Below, one piece after another: positions 12,056 to 22,072 of a stretch of 64,000 nucleotides of DNA. The stretch is from Seiridium cupressi (Eukaryota > Ascomycota > Sordariomycetes > Amphisphaeriales > Sporocadaceae): NCBI GenBank assembly GCA_036674765.1, contig JARVKI010000007.1, forward strand, positions 1 to 64,000, written 5' to 3'. The notes under the pieces are model-generated. The model did not search any database, had not been told where the DNA came from, and saw only the letters and a list, made by a program, of their open reading frames with translations. Numbering within the stretch: the stretch's first letter is position 1; each line of letters begins with the position of its first letter. Both the position numbers and the translations under genes were made by a program.

Positions 12056-15000
12056 CTAGTCAAATACATCGATCGCGTAGCGGACATTTCTCAACTCGTT
12101 CCACCACTTCTGCGCGTCTGGTTCGCTAAGATTGTGGCCCTTCGAAGCTGCGACCTCTTGTTTGAAACGTACTGCCACTTTTTCAACTGCTCGGCTGATT
12201 TCTCTAGAGCCGCAGATATAGAGAAACGCCCCTTGACGCCATAAACTCAGGAGGGCACGACGATCAGCCCACATTGCATCTTGTACATACTTGTGACCTT
12301 TCGACTCCTGAGGCGTTCTACTGAGCGTCCTCTTCACGGCGACCACACCAAGCCTTTCCCATTTATTCAGTTCATCTGCGTAGAGATCGTCTTTCCCAGA
12401 CTGCCGACACCCATGATACAGAACAGCGGGTGCCAGCCTGACCCCAGCCTCTCTCATCACAGTTCGCTCCTGACTGAAACCTCTGAACGGGGCAATCCCA
12501 GTACCCGCTGCGGCCATAATCAAGGGTGTCTGACTCGGGTTCAAAGGTAGGTGGAAGGCATCATGCGATGTACTTAGTGAAACACGCAACAGGTCACCGC
12601 GTTGCAAGCTGGCGAGATATGAGCTTGCGGTACCCACAAGTTCTCCGGGGCCAGAGGAGGTGTCGGTCTTGAGCAGAGCAAATGTGATCGAAGCAATGGA
12701 CGGACTGTCTGACGGCGACGAGGATATAGAACTAGATAGCCAATTCAGTCAGTAAACCTATTCATGAGTGAGCGGAACAGAAATGGGCAGTGGAATCCGT
12801 ACTATTGACGAATGCGCATAGTAGGCAGCATGCCAAGGAACGTCCCAAATGGAATGTTGACAGTGGCAAAGCGTTCCAGTAGATCCAAGACAGATGTACG
12901 CTCCGCAGAGGTCTGGACTTTGTGACCATCACTTGCGAACCATTCTAATGCTTTTCTGTCGTCGTGGCTCAGACCGGTAGCATTTGCAAGCGTGATTATA
13001 TCCTTTGGGGAAGCTGGTTGCCCCAGCTCCACAAAATCGCTTAGTACGTTATACACAGATATGGGAACGTTTGTCGGAAGTTTCGTGGCAGTGCCTTGAA
13101 GTGTCACAGTCGTGTCCCACTATAGACCATGCGGCGCAAATCAGTAAATCTCCACGTTCAAGTCTAGAGAGGAATAGCTTACCGGCAGTCTGAATCTGCG
13201 TAAAATGCGCAGGACTCTCTCGTGAGAATTGATGGGCAAGACATTGAGATAGTCGCCAGCTCGAAAGAATGAGCCGCGTGGCATTTCTATCTCGACATGT
13301 TTTTTCAGGGGCTCGCCATCCGCGGTGAGAGAGCGGACAGCTATGACGCGGCCCTCTTGCAGATCTGATTTGAACATTGACGAACGCAGGTTAGACACAT
13401 GCGCATGTAATGCCGTGGCCGGCGCATTCTGTAATGAAATTGGAGCTCCACGGGTCGCATGGCTTCGAGCGCGGGCCACAATGTCTAGATGACGATGAGT
13501 GTAAGATTAAATCCTCTCGTGGAGAAATAAATCTCAGGGAAACTTTCCCACAAGGAAGTACAGACTTTACTAGGAACTTGGTATAACTTACAGGGTCTTC
13601 CCAATTCTCGAATACAACGAATACATCATCACTAGCAGCATCTGCAAGACCGATTTCTGCAAGTTTAATTCCACCAGCAGCACTCAAACCATTGTTCACA
13701 AGATTCGGAACTCTGTGAAAGGTTTGTGGCCAGTCACGGTTGCCCAACCGAAAACGGCAAACCTGACACCGTCCAGGTCCTGTGCTCCCTTGATGGACTC
13801 TAGCCAGGGTACAAACTTGGCAGCATTATCTGGGGGTTGCCCCTCGTAGCTTGATGTGATGACGACCGTGGGCTGGCCATGGGGTAGTTCTCCGACCGCC
13901 GCGTCCATGTAATCAAGCCGTGTGACTTGAAATCCGTGCGAGGAGGCATTTGAGGCAAGACGCTGTGCCATCAGCTCACATGTTCCACTATTCGAACCGT
14001 ATAGGACAGTCATGGGCCGGTAAACGTCGCCAAGTTCTTGAATGGCAAGACTCTTTCCTCGATCTGTGAATGTCTCCTCGCCTTTTGGGCTTGCGTGGAC
14101 TGAACCATTGAGCTGCTGGCTGAGGCTGGTAGGATTGATGCCTGGACGAAGCTTCGCCCTGATATAAAAGTCTTTGGGTTTGATAGTGAGCGTCTGCTTG
14201 TGCTGCAGTACATAGCTCGGGTCATCAAGCTCGAAGTCGAAGTTTTGGAAGAGTAGAGCGAGAGTAAGTACTGATTCCTGCCAAGCGAATGGCCGGCCCA
14301 TACACTAGATCCATCGAGCGTGAGTTTTCATCCCTGAACAACGAGTTTTCAGAGAAAGAGGAAACCGCGATAAGAGGCATCGCTTAAAAGCATAACATTT
14401 TGCTTCAACAATATTAGTAGTTCTAGGGGACCACTTACAGCCCTGACACCACTACCAAACGGCTTCCAGGCATTCTTTGGAAGCTTGTTGAAGTTGGCCG
14501 GTAGCATGCGTTCTGGAAGAAATTTCAATGGCTCTTCGAAAACGGCCGGGTCGAGGTGCGACCGGGAAAGGAGTAAAAGACACGTGTCGCCCTTATTCAC
14601 CACATACTTCCCACCCAGGAGAGTGTTGTCCTCAATCGGATGGCGGCTAAAAATGGGAATGGGAGCATCCAAGCGCAGAGCTTCCCGAAGAACCTAACAA
14701 GCTTAGTTGTAAGAATGCGCTATTTAAATAACGACATGAGGGACGGCTCACGGCTTCAATGTATGGGAGTTTCTGCATGTGTCCAACCGTTACTGGGCCT
14801 TTCCCAATGACTTCGTCGACTTCCTGCTGAACTTTGCGGTACGCCTCGGGATTTCGAAGGAGCTCGTTCTATAGGCTTGAAATCAGCATCATGAGACAGG
14901 AATCGCAATAAATCCACGTCTAGATACACTAGGCTCATTGCCCACATATACATCGGACCAATCATGTGTCAAAAAGCGTCGAAGAGCTTGGTGAGGTATA

Positions 15001-15866
15001 TGCGCTCCGCAAAAAGATGGAAAGAAAAAGCTAGAGAGACCCCTTACCATTGCATAAGATAACGTACCAGAGGTTGTCTCATGGCCGGCGATGAGGAAGG
15101 TGATGATGGCTGAATCACTCAGTTTTTCTCCCGTCTGCGAGTCTCTACCATCCAGCATTGCCGTCAGTAGATCTCTCCGACCGCCCCCTCCATTAGAAAC
15201 TCGTTCTTGGAGCACAGAATCTGCTGTTTCACGAAGAATCTTGATGTTGTTTTCGTAGTCTTCATTGGCTTGCCTGTAGAAGAAAGAAGGCAGGAGCACT
15301 CGTTGTGACCTTCGTCCGCTCTCGGAAAGAAATTGTCCCATGGCGTTGACGAAAGGATGTTCTTTCTCCGAATAGAAGTTGTTGAATCGAAACCCCATTG
15401 AGCAAAGCCCCAGTGTATCGAGGGCCAGCTTGGTGAAATCATCGGTAACGGGTATTGGGTGGTCGGCACCTTGCCTTGCCCACTTCAGCACCAGCTGTGA
15501 GGCGATATCGTGCATCGCTGGGAACATTTCGCGAATGCTTTTCGGTCCGAATGCAGGCATGAGGATGTGGTGAGCGATTGCCCAGTTGGGTTCTTCGATG
15601 TAGGCTGTGAACAAGCCGTCGTGCACGCCGTTTCGAACTTCGGTCAGAACGTTGTCAGGAATCTTGAACCGTTTCTCATTGCATAACTCATCGACCAGAG
15701 CGAAGGTAGAAGTGACAACAAGAGTGCTTCCTGGGAAGCGTATTCTGTATATCTCGCCATACTTGTCTGCTAGTTTTCCAAAGGAATCCACTGGGAAGTT
15801 GGGATCGATGTCTGCAATGTTTCCAATAAAAGGATAGCCTCCTGGCTCAGGAATAGTCGTGGACAT
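12056..15866 (-). CDS. CYP505 self-sufficient P450:reductase, frameshifted
   Basis: P450foxy-type fusion that hydroxylates fatty acids near the omega end. Exons, complement(12056..12731, 12803..13119, 13183..13484, 13552..14304, 14439..14693, 14752..14868, 15048..15866), would give about 1079 aa, the normal length. The start MSTTIPEPGGYPFIGN is canonical. The heme domain has AGHETTSGTLSYAM and FGSGVRACMG with the thiolate Cys at about residue 398. The FMN domain follows (MTVLYGSNSGTCE, TSSYEGQPPDNA), then FAD/NADPH-binding parts (PRGSFFRAGDYLNVLP, AAAGTGIAPFRGF, YICGS) and the C-terminal AIDVFD. One base appears to be missing near 13743-13745: the FMN-domain motif reads FGW and then shifts frame, and GNRDWPQTFHRVPNLV continues in the next frame. 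A single extra G in the GGG run would repair it. Either a recent null allele or a base-calling error. The intron 13485..13551 uses a weak GTGGGA donor, chosen because it alone keeps phase. Confidence 0.85.
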
Positions 15867-16494
15867 GGTGAATACTAGCTTGTATGTCTGTTCTTGACCC
15901 TTTGGTAGTTGCTGTCTCGACGGCAATGGAAATAAAGATGTCTAGGTATGGAGGGATCTCGTAAGGCTCTATAGCTTTTCATACCAATATACACATCGTG
16001 TTCCTTTCCTGCAGGAGTGAACCCGGGCTCGGACTCGGACTACGATAGATCATAGGCAGAAGTCAAAGGGGATCCATGCATGTTTTTCACTTCTAGATTG
16101 GCGAAAGTTTTGGCTTTCAATTACTGGAAGGACGATCAAGTGGAGGAACTTGTAATCGGCTTTCGAATAATGTCTGTCCAGAATCCGACAGTGATGAGTA
16201 ATCTGTTCCGGAAAAGTCGTGATGCAATGCCAGACAGATTGAGCTCCCCGAGTCGGGATCGGCATAGGCATCGGAGTCGGGCTCAAGCTCGGGATCCACC
16301 TGTAGTCAGGTAAGTTAAACGTGCGTCAGAGCCTGGTGAACGGAGAAGCAACGGACGCTCATTGGGAGGATTGCATTCACTCTGGACGGTCCTAGAGGGA
16401 AAATCACAGCATCTCAATCACATTGACTACCGAATTCAATCTATGGGAATTTGCATCTGAACAATCTAATGTGGTGGCTTTGAATCGATGCTCA
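15867..16494. other. intergenic, CYP505 promoter and tannase 3' flank
   Basis: About 630 bp. Two stretches rich in short GAGTCGGG/CTCGGACTCGG elements at about 16020-16042 and 16247-16292 are partly complementary to each other. No gene was recognised between them. Confidence 0.5.
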
Positions 16495-18258
16495 TCAGTA
16501 GACAGGCATAGGAAATGCGTCAATGTCGTAGAGCCAGGTGTCAATAGATTTCTGGTCATATTCGCATTCCATGTTCGTCCCATTGTTATTCCAGATTGGC
16601 CTCAACGGCCAGGGACAAATCTGTTGGTTTGAGCCCTTTCTCGCACCCTGCAAGACAGTAGCATTCAATGTGTTCGGTGTGTTGCCATTCTCAACCCAGT
16701 CGATCATGACAGCAATGTTGGTCTGGGGCCAGGGGCCGTTGGGCTCGTAGGTATTCACCGCGCAGTGCGATCCGCCAGGAACAAGATACAGCCGGTACCA
16801 GTCGTCCATCGCGGCCACGCTGTCATTGTAGCTCTTCCCAGGATAAAGGACTGAGCGAACAGACTCGTAATAGCGCACCGACGATGCCGTCGGAATACTG
16901 TAATCAGATTCACCGTGAAATGTCAAGATTTTGGAACCGTGGTCACGGTACGGTGTCAAATCCGGCCAGTTCGTCATCAAGACATCATTGTACTTGTTCC
17001 AACCCTCCCAGATCCAGTCACGGAGTGTGTCGTAAGTGACGCCGTCCAAGTTGGGGATGGTGGAACCTTGCAACAGGTCTAGCAGAACCTCAACGAAGGA
17101 TCCACCAAACCCAGTGACAGGACTGTCCCAAGACTGCGTGGCGTTGTTATAGGTTGTCTGTGCATCTGTGTATGTTGAGCTTGGAGTGTAGGTAAAGTAC
17201 GCGCGTTTGCCATCAGAGGTATGCAAACCATCAAGAATCTTTTTTGCGACAGCTACAGCTTCGGTTGAAACTGTGCCACTCTGAGCTGGCGCATTAGCCG
17301 AGGCCGCGCAGGAGAATGGCAGCCCAATGGTGGCGTTCAGATCAAATTGTAAAGAGCAAAGATCATTTCTAGCAACAACACCATCAACCCGACCATCGAG
17401 CGCGTCGCACGCATCAATCGTGGCGTTCATGATCTTTAGGAGCTCGCAAGGCGGCGGAGCATAGCCTAAATCATTCTCGACGACGCCCGAGTAAAGATGC
17501 TGAACCTGCTGGAAGGCAAATCGAAGTGCAGGAGCGCCAATGATGACGCCATCTAACTCAGTGAAGCGCTGGACTTGGCTCAAGCCCTCGCGGCCACCTT
17601 CTGAGCATCCTTGATAGTAGGAGTAGAGGGTCGTGTTCGTTTCGGTCATGTTGAAGAATGATTTGGTGAATGCTTTTCCAACGATGATTTGCTCTTGGAT
17701 CGCCTTGTATCCGAAGGCGTAGATCTTCTCCCAGTCCTCCGTGCCATTGGCGGACAGAAAGGTAGCGAGAGTGTTGCTAGCATATTGGCCGAAACCGCCA
17801 TCTGTGGTTGTGCTCACGGCGCCATACGATACGCCGCCGGGCAGATTTGTGGTGCCTCCTGTGATGGCATACCCTCCGCCCCCTGTGGCCAGGTATCGAT
17901 TTTGAAAATTCTCGGGAGACGGCAGCCAGACTGTCAGAACAACAGTATCATCGTCACGCCCATCGTGTGAGAAGGATAAGGTAACGTTGCAGTAGTCGAC
18001 CGTAGTATCCGGAAACCAGACCGAGCCGTTTGAAGAAGCCCCAGTAACTGGGTTTGCTGTCACAGATTCGGCGTCTATCGTGAGACCAAGATGGAAGCCA
18101 GGCGTAGGGAGATGTGCTGTAACGTAAGACGGCGTGCAAACATCGCTCAGAGAGGCACTGCTCTGAGAATTTGCCGAGTCCCGGATGCCGGAGATAGCAC
18201 ATTCAGCGGTGATACTGTAAAGTACCAGTGCGATGGTAGGATGTGTGATGAGCCGCAT
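16495..18258 (-). CDS. secreted tannase/feruloyl esterase family protein
   Basis: Secreted serine esterase of the tannase/feruloyl esterase B family, which cleaves galloyl or feruloyl esters of plant phenolics. Single exon, 587 aa, with an N-terminal hydrophobic signal (MRLITHPTIALVLYSITAEC). The family's CS-D-HC catalytic arrangement is complete: GCSEGG gives C218-S219, HGESD gives D452, and GGSHC gives H498-C499, with C218 and C499 expected to form the disulphide that joins the triad residues. Other conserved blocks are LATGGGGYAI, TTDGGFGQYA, WEKIYAFGYKA and VIIGAPALRF. Many N-x-S/T sites fit an extracellular glycoprotein. The substrate (gallate versus ferulate) cannot be decided from sequence. 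Confidence 0.92.
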   Translation of the reverse strand: MRLITHPTIALVLYSITAECAISGIRDSANSQSSASLSDVCTPSYVTAHLPTPGFHLGLTIDAESVTANPVTGASSNGSVWFPDTTVDYCNVTLSFSHDGRDDDTVVLTVWLPSPENFQNRYLATGGGGYAITGGTTNLPGGVSYGAVSTTTDGGFGQYASNTLATFLSANGTEDWEKIYAFGYKAIQEQIIVGKAFTKSFFNMTETNTTLYSYYQGCSEGGREGLSQVQRFTELDGVIIGAPALRFAFQQVQHLYSGVVENDLGYAPPPCELLKIMNATIDACDALDGRVDGVVARNDLCSLQFDLNATIGLPFSCAASANAPAQSGTVSTEAVAVAKKILDGLHTSDGKRAYFTYTPSSTYTDAQTTYNNATQSWDSPVTGFGGSFVEVLLDLLQGSTIPNLDGVTYDTLRDWIWEGWNKYNDVLMTNWPDLTPYRDHGSKILTFHGESDYSIPTASSVRYYESVRSVLYPGKSYNDSVAAMDDWYRLYLVPGGSHCAVNTYEPNGPWPQTNIAVMIDWVENGNTPNTLNATVLQGARKGSNQQICPWPLRPIWNNNGTNMECEYDQKSIDTWLYDIDAFPMPVY

Positions 18259-19103
18259 CCTGTCTCGCGTATTGTGAATATGTAGTGATGACCTATTGCA
18301 AGTATATCATGCGCGTGAAGTTAGGAATTGAGCTGTGCCGCCCAAAGCCATGAGAGGCAAAGTTGAGGGTCCCTAGTTGCGAGGATATGCTGTGTGCATT
18401 CACAACCATGAAAGTATCCCCAAGCGAAAAGAGAAAGACTTTATATGGAGATTTACTGCACTAGTGGATAAAGAAATAACAGACTCGCTTGGGTTTGCTA
18501 CTCAGCTTAGCACTGAGCAAATCCGAGCTCCAATATCATTGCAACGGCACCACATCATTCCCTGGGATTCACAGGTCATATCTGGGGTATAGTGCGGAGA
18601 AGCGACCAATCGGCTTAAAGCTGCATGAACCACGTGCAAGGATCACCAGGAGCGCTCAACTTGGCTGGCCGCACGGGAATTGTTTTTATCCGATCTTCCT
18701 GACAAGAACTTTTTATATCGCGTAGTAGCTGGCCTAGTTCATTAAATTCAGTCTCGGCCACCAAGTAGCTCTTGCTACCGTAATTATGCCTACGAAGGTC
18801 GCCGGAGGTACAACTTACGAGAACCTAGATGCAGGGTAATGAAATAGTGATAGCCTGCAGAGGGCCAACATGTCATTGGTTGTAACGGATATGTCCTAAA
18901 CCACATGCCAGCGCATCATTATGCCTTTCGTGTATGTGCCAGAATAATTGAGTCTATGCGGCGGACGAAATTAATTGAATGGCAGTACTTTAGGTCTGAA
19001 GTTAGTCGATGCTTCCTCTTACCTCTTCGGCGCAGAGTCTTAAGTCCCAAAATTTCCGGAAACAACAATCGTGTTTATCAGATCGGCAAAACGACAAGAC
19101 CGA
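18259..19103. other. intergenic, tannase promoter and GMC 3' flank
   Basis: About 845 bp with no recognisable gene. The tannase promoter must lie at the left end. No clear regulatory motif or repeat identified. Confidence 0.5.
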
Positions 19104-21036
19104 TCAACCCTGTGTTTTCCATGTATCCTTGACGAATTGGGCGCATCTCTCTGCAACCATGTAGGTAGGGGCCATGGTATGGCAAGCAGGTATTTTGGGG
19201 AAAACACTGGCTGCATTGTGACAATATGTTAGTAACTCTGGTTGTATAGGAACACCCGCAAGATCTCGCAAGACAAGCACGTTCTGGTCAATGAAAGGAC
19301 AATCCTGAGCCAACAGCTTCTTTAATCAGACGAGGATAAAAGAAAAAAAAAAGACCCCTACCGTCAGCTATCCGAAGATTTTCAAATCCATACACTTTGA
19401 GCGCGTCGTCCACAACACCACCGTCTGCTTCTTTCGCCATCCGGCAGGTGCATCCTAAGTGAACCACCGACTGTATGGACGCTCGGACAAAATCGTCAAT
19501 CTCATCGTCACCGAGGTCCTGCCAATTTCGCTGGGACTCTGCGTTGGGCGCAAAGAATAATTCGACATGATGGCGATAACCTGAAGTCGTCATAAAGTTT
19601 TCGGCAATATTTAGACTAAAACGCACTGCACTCCGGGCTGCCGCGATGTCGTGCGGGCTTTCAAGCATCTGATAGTGGATTTTGGGGCTGACGGTGGGAT
19701 CTGTTGATGCCAGCTCAACACGTCCCAAAGATTTGGGTTGAATTAGGCACGTGTATAGAGTAAATAGCGGGACACCAGGGTGCTTTCCGACGATTGTCCC
19801 TGCTGGGATGACCATAATCTCCAAGTCTGGGACGTTCTCTGCTCTCGAGGAGTCGAACTCCAAGTCTCCCGGCCCCGGGGTCAAGGTTGAGCTTGATGGA
19901 TCAATGCGTGAAGTGTTGAGAAATATGGTACTTGATGTTGTCCCAGACTTCAGCCAGCCATCCCCGTTCCAGGCGAAGCGAAGGACCTGCCATACGGCCC
20001 AAAGGTAATCACTCTCCATGCGATGATAACTATCCGCAAGGGGCATTTTCAACATGATCGGAATGCCGTGGTGGTCGCTTAAGTTGGCGCCAACACCGCG
20101 GAGATCCTTGACGACTGGGATGTTGAGGCTATGGAGATGCTCTGCTGGACCAATGCCGCTAAGCATCAGGAGCTGGGGGGAGCACGTTGCGCCACTGCAG
20201 ATGATGACTTCTTTTCTGGCCTTGGCGAAGAAATCTCTCGGGGACTTGGATAGCGTAGATCTAAAATACACACCAGTAACGATCCCATTTTCTGCGTCTA
20301 ACTCAAGACGTGAAGCGATTGCGCGGGTGCACACTGACAAAGACGCTCTCCGAGAGATGGCAACTTCCTTTGGGAGGTAAGCACTGTAAGCACTATGTCG
20401 ATGACCATTCTTGTCAAGAGTGTAGTCTAAGTAGTAATATCCCGCAGCCGGGCCAGCGGGATTGTTGACGTCCTCCTCAATAGGCAGTCCTACTGCGGCG
20501 GCCGACTTGTCAATGTGATTATGGAGTTCGAATTGGGGTCGGTGGTTACGGATATGCACCGGCCCTTTATGGCCGAGATGCTGCGCTTTGGGGTGCCCAA
20601 CGCAGTTCTCGACTTTCTTGAAAAATGGTTCAACTCTTTCCCAGCTCCAGTCGGGGTGTCCCATGTTGGCCCATTCGTTGTAGATGCCGGGTATGCCACG
20701 TGTATAGAGCATCTGATTGATCCTGGATGAGCCGCCAAGTGCCTCGCCAGTCCACAGATCCGTCCGCCTCCCATTGCAGTGCTCAATCGGCTCTGACCAT
20801 CGGTGGGTGACTTGAAAGAATCTGGCCAGGCTCCCCGATATCAGAGGAACTCGAGACAGCCAGTGGTCACCCACAGCACCTCTCTCAATGACCAAGACGC
20901 TCACACCTTGGTCCTCACTCAGCCTTGCCGCAAGTACACATCCGGCAGTACCTCCACCAACAATGACATAATCAAACTCCTTGTTGTGGATTTCTTGAGG
21001 TTTAGCCTCAGGGTAGGCACTGCCAAACGGCCACAT
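19104..21036 (-). CDS. GMC-family FAD oxidoreductase
   Basis: Flavin-dependent alcohol/choline/sugar-type oxidoreductase of the GMC family. Two exons, complement(19104..19210, 19362..21036), give 593 aa. The dinucleotide-binding motif is YVIVGGGTAGCVLAARL near residue 25. GMC signature 1 is visible around EALGGSSRINQMLYTRG and signature 2 as GATCSPQLLMLSGIGP. The active-site histidine lies in HLGCTCRM; after splicing the last exon supplies CHTMAPTYMVAERCAQF, the second active-site segment. Skipping this 149-nt intron would lose that segment. No signal peptide is seen, so an intracellular or peroxisomal enzyme is more likely than a secreted aryl-alcohol oxidase. Substrate unknown. Confidence 0.88.
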
Positions 21037-21614
21037 CTTTCACATAATTGGCAGGCCTCAGTCGGCTTTCTGGACTGCAGAACCTAAATCAACAGAAAGA
21101 TTGCCCAAGGCTGGCAGACTGCGGGAGAGTTCCGAGAGCTTGGGGTTGGTGCAACCAAAGAAGCGACGGTTGAATGTCAAATCAGGGCGGCCGACTTTGG
21201 TTCCGCAGTGGACCCTCCCGGTGCGTCATGACTGCCGCCATCCTTCGCAGGGTTCGGACCGGACCGCGTAATCATGCCATGCTACATGCCGGCCACAACG
21301 CGCCCCCATGCGAACAGGATGGACTCTGTCAGTATTAAGATCAAGTCGCTGCATCAGTGCTCCTCGAGTACATAGTCTTAGTTGCTGTTCTCCGGAAAGT
21401 TTCAGTTATATGAGTGTCACGGAAACCATGCCGTTCTTTTACAGGGCAATCAACCCCGAGAGCTCCGCCGTTCACCGATTGACAGATATAGATGTGCTAG
21501 AAGCGAGGCTGACGCCTGCGTCATTCCACATTCTCGAACGCTATTGGTCTGCAAGCGGCTCGACACCTACGGATCCGATCGCCCGTCATCAGACCGTGGG
21601 TTAGAATGCTTTGA
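21037..21614. other. intergenic, GMC promoter
   Basis: About 580 bp upstream of the GMC gene. A plus-strand open frame ending at 21604 has no similarity I recognise. No repeat seen. Confidence 0.45.
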
Positions 21615-21795
21615 ATGAGCTTCCCGACGGGGATCGGCTGGGTAGGGTGACGCCCTCTTCAATGAACAATCGCTTCTGCTGGTCTTCGCAAAGTCAATCT
21701 TTCAACCAGTCCCGCTATACGTCACCCGTTATATGCTCCCCTTGCGTGCAGAGCTCCAGCTCATCTCCGTGCAACTCGAAAAAACCTACTTATCT
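21615..21795 (-). pseudogene. possible coding remnant of unknown family
   Basis: Read on the minus strand in one frame, the stretch gives a coding-like sequence (FELHGDELELCTQGEHITGD, later FIEEGVTLPSRSPSGSSF) interrupted by two stop codons, TAG and TGA, that could each arise by a single C-to-T change from CAG and CGA. No family was recognised and both ends are undefined. It may be chance. Confidence 0.22.
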
Positions 21796-22072
21796 TGCCC
21801 CTGCAGCGGAGACTGTCACAACACCTTCCTAATCTGGAACTAGTGAACTGCAAGCAAGGGTTATTACCAGTTCGCAACCTGCCGAGCTTCTTGAGCGATT
21901 CCGGCTGTAATGACGGAGGTCGGTAGCTCATAGATAAACCTTATATTACAATCAGATGTGAGCATTGCGCTCAGCGCAGCTGTTTTACATCCTTTCCGAC
22001 TGCGCTGTCAATTCTGGACATAACAGACTCTTCCCACTTTACAGTCTTGAGAGTACGTGCATGTCATGCAAG
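21796..22072. promoter_or_regulatory. upstream region of the serine carboxypeptidase
   Basis: Promoter and leader of the downstream carboxypeptidase, inferred from position. A TTATATTACA stretch lies at 21941-21950, about 125 bp before the ATG, and could serve as a TATA element. Confidence 0.3.
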
